Source: Takashimella koratensis (Eukaryota > Basidiomycota > Tremellomycetes > Trichosporonales > Tetragoniomycetaceae). From it: 64,000 nt of DNA. Position numbers and translations under genes: made by a program. The stretch's first letter is position 1. Each line of letters opens with the position of its first letter. The DNA lies in contig BCKT01000002.1 in the NCBI GenBank assembly GCA_003116875.1, positions 1,364,001 through 1,428,000 on the forward strand, in the 5' to 3' direction. The notes under the pieces were generated by a model. It saw nothing but the letters and a program-made list of their open reading frames with translations. It had not been told where the DNA came from and made no database searches. Below are positions 32,232 to 43,089 of the stretch, piece after piece.

Positions 32232-33149
32232 ATGAGCACTACCGATGTCGCTACGAGATGGTCTAACGGTACGGACGGGTGGCCCGACTGGGCGAAAGAG
32301 ATCCTCAACCAGCATCGGCAAACGCACACCCGTACCGAGGACGTGGCGGACGCGATACCGAGTTGGAGATACCAAGCCCGATTGACTCGACTGTGCCAGC
32401 TCCTACAAGCGGGTAGGATACCCTTGTCCACCGACCTCACGCCCAAAACCCCGCAACCTGGCGGAGGAGCAGGGTTTGTTCAACTCCCGGACATCACGGT
32501 GACGGTCGGAACGACAGACGGGGGGTCCGTCCTCGCCGTGTCGATCAACGTCGGCAGCGTGTTGGTCAGAACAAAACAAGCTTCGTCATCGTTTCATGAG
32601 CTCGGAACGCCAGTGACACCGGAAGCTCGTTTGACCTTGTTGTACCGAACCATCAAGACCATTGCGAGGACGGGGATTATCAGCAGCATGCCGATGACCG
32701 CTCAAGCACTCGTCGACACCGTGACGCATCATGTCTCGGTCCAGCTCGTGAGCCTTCTCTTCAGCCAGCCATGGGCGACAGGGAGGTTCGCTTCCGCCTT
32801 ACCTTTGGGAGTACGCGTGCTACGGGATGGGTGGATAGAGGCGTTCGATCACCTCGACCCCGACCCGCTCAAGGTCAGGTTCTCCATCGCCACTCGCACA
32901 AGAACAAGGCGTCCAAGGGGCCGTCCCCCCGGCTCCACCATCACAAAGGTCCTCGTAGCGCCCACGAACTTCACGAGCGATGCCACTCCCACCACGACAC
33001 CGAACCACTGGAACGACCCCGCGTTTCAAGTCCACCTTGACGGGTTCGATTCGACGAATGGGAATGCCTGGAATCCCACATTGGAGGATCCCAACCTGGT
33101 CCTTCCCACCATGACGGCTTCCCCGATGATGGATGATATGATTTTTTGA
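32232..33149 (+). CDS. Orphan gene E (A-E family) with AT-hook-like motif
   Basis: Single-exon gene of 305 residues. Motif order: helical N-terminus (WPDWAKEILNQHRQ), RLTRLCQLLQAG, a strand pair (ITVTVGTTDGGSVLAVSINV, GSVLVRTKQ), a helical region (TPEARLTLLYRTIKTIAR), VRVLRDGWIEAFDHLD, KVRFSIATRTRTRR, then RPRGRPPG at residues 227-234, which fits the AT-hook core (GRP flanked by basic and Pro residues). The C-terminus is Asn/Asp/Pro-rich. It aligns with D over most of its length. The AT-hook-like motif suggests DNA contact but is short and could be coincidental. The ATG lies in CGAGATGA context, and no other start is near. It converges on SMC2 with 207 bp between the stops. Confidence 0.7.
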   Translation: MSTTDVATRWSNGTDGWPDWAKEILNQHRQTHTRTEDVADAIPSWRYQARLTRLCQLLQAGRIPLSTDLTPKTPQPGGGAGFVQLPDITVTVGTTDGGSVLAVSINVGSVLVRTKQASSSFHELGTPVTPEARLTLLYRTIKTIARTGIISSMPMTAQALVDTVTHHVSVQLVSLLFSQPWATGRFASALPLGVRVLRDGWIEAFDHLDPDPLKVRFSIATRTRTRRPRGRPPGSTITKVLVAPTNFTSDATPTTTPNHWNDPAFQVHLDGFDSTNGNAWNPTLEDPNLVLPTMTASPMMDDMIF

Positions 33150-33356
33150 TGTGGATGGGATGGAATGAATACTGCACTGTTGAATGGTTACGAACATACA
33201 CCCACCTTGCAGTTCATTCTCATCCGTAGGATCACGTTGTCCGGGATGAATCATATCAGTTCGAGCAAGAGACCCATGTGCATCCGAAGCGATACCAGTG
33301 TACAACAAAACAATCCATATCTCCACGCCCATCTCCTCTAACCCACCTCACACCTC

Positions 33357-36300
33357 TCATCGGACAGTCAACGGCGCCCTGGACCCACTCGCTGCCCCCG
33401 CTGCGGCCTTCTTCTTCCCTGCTGTCGTTGCTGAAGTCGCCTTCTCCCCTCCGTTCTCTTTATCCTCATAAAGCGCACTCGCACTTCGGCTCGCGGTTCG
33501 CTAAAAGTTTGGATCAGCCCAAAGTCCATCAATCAGAAAGAGAGAAGAGAAGAGTGTAATCAGAAAGCCTAGTCGTGGTGGTAGGCTTTGACTCACCTCA
33601 ACGATACTGGTTCCATCTCTGAATCGAGCACGGAACAAGACATTCGCGTTGGTGAACAAACCCTCTTTGAGGGAAACGACGATAAATTGACTACCCTTGA
33701 ACCTGTTTCGGAAAAGTTGACCGATATGTTGAGTATGTTGCAAGTCGAGAGCGGCATCGATTTCGTCGAGGATGTACATGGGTGCAGGCTTGAATTGGAG
33801 CAACGACATGATGAGTGACAACGCGATGAGGGAGCTGTTAAAAAGCAAGATCAGTTCCAGGCTCTAAAGCTCGATCCAATAGTAGAACAAGCGAGCGCTT
33901 TGTTCGTGACTATCACTCCCGACTCACCGCTGACCACCTGACAACTCTGTCAAGCTCGCCTTCCAGACACTTCCCAATCGAACCTTGACCTCGAGACCCT
34001 CTGTCAAATCCTGCCCTTCAGGCGGCTGGAGTTTCGCAAAGTTACCCGGCAAGAGCTCAGCGAAGATGAGACCGAAATCACCATTGACCTTCTCCCATGT
34101 CTTGAGCAACGCATCACGTTTGTAGTGGTCGAGCTCGCCAATGGTTTCTTCAATCTTGGATTTGTCTTTCAGAACGGTAGCCATCATTTTCTTGAGAGCT
34201 TGTTCTTTCTTCTCAACGCTACAAGGGGAAACGGGAATCGGTGTCAGCGAAAGAGTTTGTAAGATTCAGAGAGGGTCAATCGCGGTCGCAATATCTATCA
34301 AGAAGTGACCAGACTCACTTGTCGATCATGTTCATGACCTTGGTGTTGACTTTCCGGCCCATGCCCTTGTGCTGCGCCTCGAGCTCGCGACACTGTTCAC
34401 GGGCTTGGTTCAAGTTGACGCCCGCAAAGTCGTACAGTGTCCCTTGCTTGCCGAAGAACCTATCGCGGGAGGTGGTTAGCGTAACGATCACCCGGTTTCG
34501 ATCTTTCCATGGTCTGGGCCACAATGCTAGAGAAATCAAGGACTCACTGTTTCTCCTCGAGGATCCAAATGAACTGCTTCTCAAGGTTCTCCTTCAACCC
34601 ATCTGCGGCCGTTCGTTCTTTCACGACCAGACCCAAATCATGCTCGAGCTTCTTGAGCGCCAACTCGGCGTCAACAATCTCCTGGCGTTTAGATTTAAGG
34701 TCCTTCTCAAGATCAGCGAGCTCGGTGTCGAACGCGACGAGGACGGCACGTTCAGCCTTTAGTTTGGCCTCGGCAGCTTTGTGGTCGGCCTAAGGGAGAA
34801 ATCGTGTCAGCTTTACGCCCATACCAAGTATCATTCATGAGAGGATATGTGAGAAGATCAAGGAACAAGACACACCTGTTGAGCAGAGAGCGTCTCGGCG
34901 AGCGCGGTACGTTCAGTCTCGCTCTTGGCGTGAGCAGCACCGGCTTCCTCAATCTCGCTCTTGGCAGCTTCCAAATCCGATTCGAGTTGTTCTGAGGAAT
35001 CAACGAGGTTTTCGTCAGCTGTTGCGACCCAGATCTGAGGCAACTGCAGAACTCACGAAGCTCAAGGTCAGCCGTCTGCACCTCCTTCTGACGAGTCTTG
35101 ACCTGAGTCGTCTTCTTCGCAAGCTCTTTCTTCTTGCTCGCGATGTCGGCCTAAACACATCACATCAGCCCGTACTCCCACTTTCTCATCCAACAGCGCA
35201 ATCGCCTGCTTCGTCGCCCTTTGTGACCCACCTTGATCTCGTTGAGCTTCGAGTCCTTGTTGTTCTTGAAATCCGCCATCTCCTTTTCGAGTCGCTTGCA
35301 TTCTGCCGAAGCGGCTTTCTGTTTGTCTTTGGCGGCTTCAACGACGGCTTTGAGCTCGGTAAGCGTCTTGCGCGCGGCCTCGACCTCGGCAATGATCTAT
35401 CCCTGTATCAGTCCTGTTTCTCTCCAAATCACCCAAGATATCCCTGAATACCCGTTTTGACTCACCTTGGTCGCGTTACTACCCGAGACCTGCTCTTCCA
35501 ACAGTCTAACCTCATGCTCTTTGAGGTCCAACTCTCGCTTATCCTTCTTCCACGCCTCGATGACCTTCTTTGCCGCCTCGAGCTCCTTGGTCACTCCCTC
35601 TAACTGTCTCTTGTGGTCCGCGACCTTTCGCTCGATTGCCTTGAGTTCCTGCACCTTGACCAAGAGACCCGACGAGGACGGAGCGGCACCACCGGAGAGC
35701 GTCCCAGAAGGGTCGTAGACGTCTCCATCAAGAGTGACGGATCGAACACCGATGGATTTGTTGAACGTGACTGCTTGAGCAGATTCTTTGTCTTTGCAGA
35801 CAAAGACATCACCAAAGACGTAGGCCATGGCGGCGCTCACGTCGTCGTCATAGCCAACAAGGTCAAGAGCGAGGTTGACCTTGCCCGGGGCGATTTTCTG
35901 AGCAGCCGCAATTTTCTAGAAATGAGATCAGCGATGATTCGCAGTCGCTCAACAAAGCTTCCGTTGTCGTCACGGTCAACTCACCTCGGCAGACATCTTG
36001 AACGCATTGATCTTGTTGAGTGGGATGATAGTGACCCTCTTCCTCAACCTTCCCTTGTCCAACAAAGCCGATCCGACCTTCTCGTCCTCAACTACCACAT
36101 TGTACAGCTTCCCACCAGCACAGATCTCGAGGGCGGTCGACGATGCAAAGTTGGCTTGGTCCAGATCGACGAGGGTAGCGACGAGGCCTTTGACTTGTGA
36201 ACGGTCAAAGTTGGGGTACGGGTCAGAGTAGGAAAAATCGATCGCTGCGAGTCGAGACTTGATCGTGTCTCGGCGCTAAACAGGAACCCAAGGTCAGTGC

Positions 36301-38109
36301 CATTTGTAAGAGAATCGCCAAGAGTAGAAGTCATCGACTCACCTCAACAAGTTGGGCAAGCTGGGTGCTATGCTCAGCCTGGCGCTGCAACAGGTCCCTC
36401 TCTTTGTTCTCGTCCCAACCGGCAGCATCGACCCTTTTCCTCAACTTGTCTACATCCGCCCTCTTCCCCGCGAGCTCCTTGATCAAGCCTTCTCCTTCCT
36501 TCTCCGCCTTCTTCGCCCTCGGCTCCTTCTCCTTGATCTCGCGCTCGGCGAGGCCAATCTTGACCTTGGCCTGCTCAGCCTCGGTACCGGCAGCAGCGAG
36601 GTTGGCTTTTGCCTCGGCCAATTGACCCATGTAGCCACCAGCGCCTTCGTCGTCGTTCGCCGAGGAAGAGAGACCAGTCAGGAGAGTCTGCAGGAGTTCC
36701 TCTGTCTTGGCAAGCTCAGCGGCACCTGTATCGTACGCTGCTTTGAGTTCGGCGAAAGCAGTCGCGTCCTTGGACGTCGACGCGCGCTTCTTCACAATGG
36801 TATTCTCGAGCTAAAGCAATTGTCAGAACGTCTGGATATGGTCTTTATTGATCGACTCACTTCTGAGACAGCCTTCTTGGCAGACTCGACCCGCTTGGCG
36901 TCGTCTTTGACCGTGCTGTCCTTGATCTCGAGCTGCGTCTTGACTTTGACAAGCTCACGGTCGAGCGCGTTAACAGCGTCGGTGAGCGCCTGAACCTTTC
37001 CACCCTTGGCCATTTCCTGTACGATCCTCGGTCAGCTTCTGTCGGTCTTATCCCAATCATGTCAGCTGGACCCACCTTTGCTCTCCGCTTCTCAATATCG
37101 GCCAGCTCCTTCTCCATGCCCTCGCATTCCCGCCCAAACCGCTTGATATCGTCCTGAGCATTCGAGATCGACTTTTTCTTCTGTTCGAGGGCGTTCGCGG
37201 CTTTGTCCGCCTTGTCAACTGCCAAAGTCCACTCGTACGCCTTGACGAGGCGGGTGAGTCGTTCAAGCTCGCTGGTGGCTTTTTGGTACTCGAGGTATGA
37301 CCGTTTCTCGGCGCGCAACTTCTCAAGCTTGGGGTCAATCTCCTCGCGAAGAAGCTGACAGGAGAAACATCAGTTTCAGCGCCTCTCCACCTCCAAGCTC
37401 CCAGTGTGCTCTGTGCTACTACAACTCACACTCTCAATCTCCTCGACCTTTTTGTCCTTCTTGGCCATCGTCTTGACCGCCTTGTCTTTCCGCTCCTCGA
37501 ACATTCTCGTCCCTGCCGCTTCTTCGACCATCCCGAGGATCTCCGCGGGCTTCATGTTCAACACCTTGGTGATCTTTCCCTGCATGATGAGGAAGTTTGG
37601 GTTGTTGATGTTGAGCTGAACGGACTGGAACAAGTTCTGAATCGCCTGCAAAGTGGATTTGTGGCCGTTGAGGAGGTACTTGGAGACGTTTCCGACTGCG
37701 ATCTGGCGAGTAACGGTGATCTGCGGCGTGTTTTCAAACCCGACGGGGGACTTGGACCGGTCTTGGTTGTTGAAGACAATGGTAACGGAGGCCTTAGTCA
37801 CACCTGCTTGACCCCTGAGATGTGAGAATGGATTTATAAAAAGGCCTGGCTTACCTCTTATAGATCAAGTCCATGAGGTTGTTGGCTCGGACCGACTGCA
37901 TGTTGGTGATACCGAGGACGAAACAGATGGCATCGAGAATGTTGGACTTGCCGGAACCGTTAAGACCAGTGATAGCGTTGAAGGATTCGTCAAAGCCCGA
38001 GATGGTGGTACGGACAGGGTACGACTTGAAGCCTGTGTCCAGAGGTAAGGGTGTGTTTGACAGGAAAGATCAGGGACTCACCGTCGAGGATGAGCTCCTC
38101 GATCCTCAT
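33357..38109 (-). CDS. SMC2: Condensin subunit Smc2
   Basis: ATPase subunit of condensin, needed for mitotic chromosome compaction. About 16 exons; exon 1 is only 28 nt (38082-38109, [10 protein letters not shown]), exon 2 is 37855-38032. Domain order: N-terminal head with [20 protein letters not shown] and Walker [10 protein letters not shown], then Q-loop neighbourhood [20 protein letters not shown]; first coiled coil; hinge ([51 protein letters not shown]); second coiled coil; C-terminal head with signature [15 protein letters not shown] and Walker [14 protein letters not shown], ending [19 protein letters not shown] plus a Lys/Ala tail. All ATPase motifs are present. The start is fixed by the universal SMC2 N-terminus. 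It diverges from WEE1. Confidence 0.96.
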
Positions 38110-39414
38110 TGTGGCTGAGTGCTGCTGGTGAGGATGTGCGAGGTAGCTTGGAGAGTCGAGGTGGTGGTGAGAGAGGGTGAGAGGATTGTTGTTTTGTTGT
38201 TGCTCGCTCGTTGTTGACAGTCGCGTCAAAGTCAGCCGTGCCTGGGGAGTCAAAGGGGGGGACGATATAAACAGCTCGGGCGGCGATTAAACACACATCA
38301 CGAGAGTTCCTTTGACCAACCTTATCACTCGCTGCCACTCCGACCGCCACTTGGTGTCAACAAACAACGCAGAGCAGCAGTGAGTGGGTACCCACCCCTT
38401 CTCCCCCCCCTCACCCCTCCTCTAGCGCAGGTTATGCACCACCTGCCAGGCCCCAAGGCACGTTCTTTGAATGCATCCGGGAGGTTAGTCGCTGCCAACT
38501 CTGCAGACGCATCCTCCCGCTCCCCTTCCCTGCCCATCACATGGCCACAAGCAATTAACGAGATCGTCGTGTCCCCGGGGTTAGTCGTTCACACGGGACA
38601 CTCAGCCGTCTCTTGAGACACAACAGTCCCCCTGCTGGCCTACTACATGTTACGGAGCAGGCACGAGTGAATAGGCGACTGCTGTGCTCGAGAACCAATG
38701 AAATAGCATGCATGTATGGACCAGTGAATGGATAGCGGTGCGGGGGCGGTTGAATGGGAGTTGAATGGGAGGGGTTTGGTTGAGGAGATATCACGTGACC
38801 CGTCTCCAGGGAAAAGGATGTAAACATGTACGCGTTTGACTTTGACTTTGACTTTGGCCCTTGTCCATCTCCATCTTTCTTCACTTTCATCTCACATCTA
38901 CCATCTCCCTAGACCTCGACCCACCCTCATCCTCATCCCATCTCAGTCATCTACCCTTCTACGGCCTCTCCTATCCGACCACGACCTCACCCACGCCACT
39001 ACTCTACACGTCACTCGTTTTCCCCACCACACGCAATCTCTTCGCGATATCAGACACGTCACGCGCATCAACGGTCCTTCCTTTCTCATCACCACGACGA
39101 CAGCAACGCATCCACCGTTCTCGACTCAACCCTCATCCATCCATTCACTACCTCTCTGCATCTGCACTCGACAGCACCCACCCTCTTCATCACCTGGCAC
39201 TTGAGCATCGAACAGACACGCCCCGGTTCCTGCGTGTGAACGGGTCATTTAGGGCATTCATCACACGTTCCACGTCTGTCTCAGACTGGACCAACGACAA
39301 GCCATCCATCTATCCAACCTCATCCCTCATCACCGTTGTTTACTCTTCATCATCAGCCCCAAATAATCCGACTCTCGATCGACTCGGTATCCCCCTCCAG
39401 ATCGAGATAGAACA
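38110..39414. promoter_or_regulatory. Divergent promoter between SMC2 and WEE1
   Basis: 1.3 kb separating two cell-cycle genes. It contains three tandem TTTGAC units (38835-38852), and the WEE1-proximal 500 bp are pyrimidine-rich, consistent with a long leader. I did not find a clear MluI cell-cycle box core other than ACGCGT at 38830-38835. Confidence 0.5.
38835..38852. repeat. Tandem TTTGAC hexamer, three copies
   Basis: Three perfect TTTGAC units followed by TTTGG, next to an ACGCGT at 38830-38835 in the SMC2-WEE1 divergent promoter. Confidence 0.9.
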
Positions 39415-42286
39415 ATGGCCAGCATGACTGAAGCGACTTCTCGACTTGGGAAAAAGGCGACTCGACCTACCACCTGGTTCACCAGCAACACCAGCAACAA
39501 CAACATCCAGCCATCCGCTTCCGGCTCTGGATCGGGAAGCAGCAGTAGTAGCAACGCATCCAGCACGAGCTCCAACGGTGTCAACAGCAACCCTTTCGCA
39601 CCATCCACCTCGTTCCGTTCCCACGCTCCTTCGTCCTCATTTGGCAACATCAGTGCGATGCAAGGCACCCCAAACGCGCACGCATCCAACAACAAACACA
39701 AACTCTCCCCGTCTCCTTCCCCACGTAACCCGTACCAACAACACGGCGGGGCAAGCCAAGACGACGACTTTGTCATGATCTCCCCACTCCGACCCGCCCT
39801 CGCTCCCTTATCCGCAAACACATCTTCCCCTTCCAGCCCAACACCTTGCGTTGCGACCGCAGCGGCCAAGCTCAACCTCGCCGACGACTCACCCATCCGT
39901 CGTGTCCCCGGTCAATCGCGAAGTCTTGCGGCAGCACGATCGATGCCTCTCCCATCTCAATTGCAGTCGTCGCAGCCTCTGGGACTTGACGACTCGTCGC
40001 CACCCCCGACACCGACTCTTCCCTCCCTCCCACCAGCGCCATTATTTCCAACCCTCCGCGCATCCCAGTCGCAAGACTGCAACACCCACAAAATTCAACG
40101 GGTGGATGAGAACGCGCGGGCCAGCGGCTCGAGGGCACGGTCCTCGACGGATGCAGCGTTGGTATTGGGGAAGAAGGCGGTCTCACTCGATCATATCCCA
40201 GCAACGGACGAGCCCTTTGGTTCGCCCGTCGTCAAGAAGCGACTATCAAAGGCGCACCGAAGAGTAGGCAGCACTGAGTTGTCTCGTTCGATCGGACAAC
40301 GATCGGGACTTGCCCTCTCCCCAGCGCTCCCCGACCTCGCTTCCAACTCATCTCTCTCATCCGTCTCGTCATCGACCTTCTCGCCGGCGTTCGACGATGT
40401 CAAGCCAAACCCCGAGGCATTCGCATTTGGCACAACCGGAGTCAAGCAAAAGTTCAAACCTCGAGACTCGGGTGTGTCCATGGAGACGTCGTCGATGACG
40501 GCGGTTGCCGCAACCGCTGCTGCCTCTCGAATGCCACCACCTTCGGTTCTGAAGGTCCGACCCACGTCAACGGGGGTGATCGCGTCGCGCGAGATCGACA
40601 CACCTAGCATCGCGCCATCGATGCAGGCTGCGTGGCCTGGCCAGGCGTTCGATTTCTTAGGCGAGGACATTAGCGGTCTGGCGAATGGCCAGAGCGATGG
40701 GAAACCAAGCATGCCTGGAACACCGGTGAAGAAGCATTCATTTGGACAACGCTCGTCTACTTCTCAACCCAACTTGTCGACAGGCCAAGCCAGTACGGTG
40801 AAGAAACCAACCGCCGCGGCAGCAATTCCAGAAGTCACACTGACTTCGTCATCTTCGCCGAGCTCGGTCGACTCGCCGACTGTGCACTTGGGGACGCAGC
40901 CGAGAGTGGGTCTGCTCCGCCGTCTGAGTAACTCAGTCGGCAGCAGCACCGAGTGCAGCGAAGACGAAGGAACGCCGACGAAAGATGGTGGTGAACGGAC
41001 GGTTCTCGCGCGTGACGCACACCACTACCAGCCCGAACGATCGCCGACCATGCCCCGGAAGGACATTATGCCTCGACTCTCGTTGCCGGTCTTCGCTGCA
41101 GTGCCGAAGACCCACCACAGGACATTGCACCACAGGCAATCGCACCCAGCCCCCGCGACGCAAGTCGACCAGGACATCTACGAGGAGAGGTTTATCACTC
41201 TCGATACCCTCGGCAAGGGCGCGTTCTCGACTGTCCTCAAAGTGCAGGAACGTAACGGCGACGAGCTGTATGCGGTGAAGAAGGCCCGCGGCGTATTCGA
41301 CGGTGTCAAGGACAGGTTAGTTCTCGGTTAACAATGCAATGTGGTATGTAACCGAGCCCTGCTGACTTGATTCTTGCAGACTGAGACACCTCGAAGAAGT
41401 CGACATCCTGCGACACCTGTCTCAACCGCCATCGCCCCACGTGATCCGCTTCGTCGACGCTTGGGAGCAAGACCGACAATTATTCATCCAGACCGAGCTG
41501 TGTCTCGGCTCCCTTGCGTTCTTCCTGGAGGAGTACGGCCGCGTCGTCGAGCGTCTGGACGAGGGCAGGGTCTGGAAGATTGTCCGCGAACTTTCCGATG
41601 GCATCAACCATATCCACACATCGGGTGTGATTCACTTTGATATCAAACCAGCCAACATTCTCATCTCGCCCTCTGGTTCACTCAAGATTGCGGATTTCGG
41701 CCTAGCGACTAGGTTCCCCCGCGTTTCACCTGCCGAGGTGATCCGCGGCTCGGGGCTGGGAGGGACTGCTCCCCCCTTGCCCTCGAAAATCGGGTCCAGC
41801 AGCAGCGGTAGTGCCGGTGCGGAGAAACTCGAGCGCGAGGGCGACCGAGTCTACATGCCTCCCGAGATGCTCCGTGGTATCTTTGTCATGGCCGCCGACA
41901 TCTTCTCCTTCGGTCTCGTCATCCTCGAAGTGTCCACCAACATTTGCGTTCCCGACGGCGGCGCGCCCTGGCACGCCCTTAGGGAAGACGATTTCTCCGT
42001 TGTGGATCTCTCCCCACTCTCGCCGGCGCTCACGGACCTGATTGTGAAGTGTATGGCGAGCGACCCGAGTCGGCGGCCGAATGTTAGGGATATCGTGGCG
42101 CATCCGGTGGTGCAAAGGGCAAGGGCGGGCAAGGAGGCACTAGCTCCGGAAGACCCGAGGTGGTTGGTTGATGTCCTGGCCGGGAACTTTGCGACAAGGA
42201 CAACGGCGGCAAACGCGGTCGGGATGATGTCCCCAGTTAGCGAGGGCCCCGCGCAACTGGACGAGGACGTGGTGATGGCGGAGTAA
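39415..42286 (+). CDS. WEE1: Wee1-type mitotic inhibitor kinase
   Basis: Kinase that phosphorylates Cdk1 on Tyr and delays mitosis. Two exons, 39415-41315 and 41380-42286, join in phase inside the kinase N-lobe (GVFDGVKDR/LRHLEEVDIL), giving 935 residues. Residues 1 to about 585 are a Ser/Thr/Pro-rich regulatory region with many possible Cdk sites. The kinase domain starts near residue 589: G-loop LGKGAFSTVLKV, Lys in YAVKKAR, TELCLGSLAFFLEEYGR, catalytic HFDIKPANILI, ADFGLAT, VYMPPEML, and DIFSFGLVILEVSTNI. HxDIKPxN rather than HRD is normal for Wee1. The activation segment carries an insert of roughly 40 residues rich in Ser/Gly between DFG and MPPE. A C-terminal tail of about 60 residues follows. 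Confidence 0.93.
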
Positions 42287-43089
42287 TGCGAAAGGCACAC
42301 GCTACGCTATATCGGCTCGTATCCTCGGATCGCGTATTAACATCTCATCTGTCGATATCTACACTCGGATCCTCATATCATTTGATTTCGCAACGATTTT
42401 CGTTCTGCTCGCTTCGTCTACCGAACGACCACCATACGACACGTATTCGCATTCACGACACGGTATCTTATCAACGACCTTTCAACGAATCTTCCATTAC
42501 AGTAAAAAACATATACAACCCTTTTCATGATTGTTATACACCCGTGCACTCCTTCAGTCTCTTTTGGTACATGTTCTCGACCACCTGTCGATAGCCTCAA
42601 CCCTTCTCTTAGCTCTCTGTTCCCCATCTCACTCGCTTTTCCATTTTATCCCGGGCTCCTTGTTTGTGATTTTGTTACCATATCCAATATATTTCTCTCT
42701 TTTCCTCATCCCCGTCATCTCCCTGCCTGAGTTGTGCTCCAATTCTCCCCTCGCTGCCATTGAGCAACGGTCCATGATATACAATAGTTGGTCGCGATCG
42801 AACCTTGTGTATAGCTTGCCTGGAGCACGATGCACTTGTTTCTGTACGAGGAGGACGTGATCGAGTTGACTGTCTGACCAGTGAGATGAGGGTGAATGGA
42901 CACTCTGTCGCTAAATGACGTCGCGACGCGATCAGGCTAGATTTCAGATTTCAGATCACCTCGATTGCCCGATATCTTGATCATCCACTCCTCAATCATC
43001 TCCTTCTTCACTCCACCTCTCTATCGCCTTGATTGTTTATCCGGACCTAACCTAGACCCAATCCCAACCTCGGGATCTCTCCTCGAAGC
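42287..43089. other. WEE1 3' flank and sirtuin promoter
   Basis: About 800 bp, A/T-richer than the coding DNA. No ORF, repeat or RNA gene supported. Confidence 0.55.
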
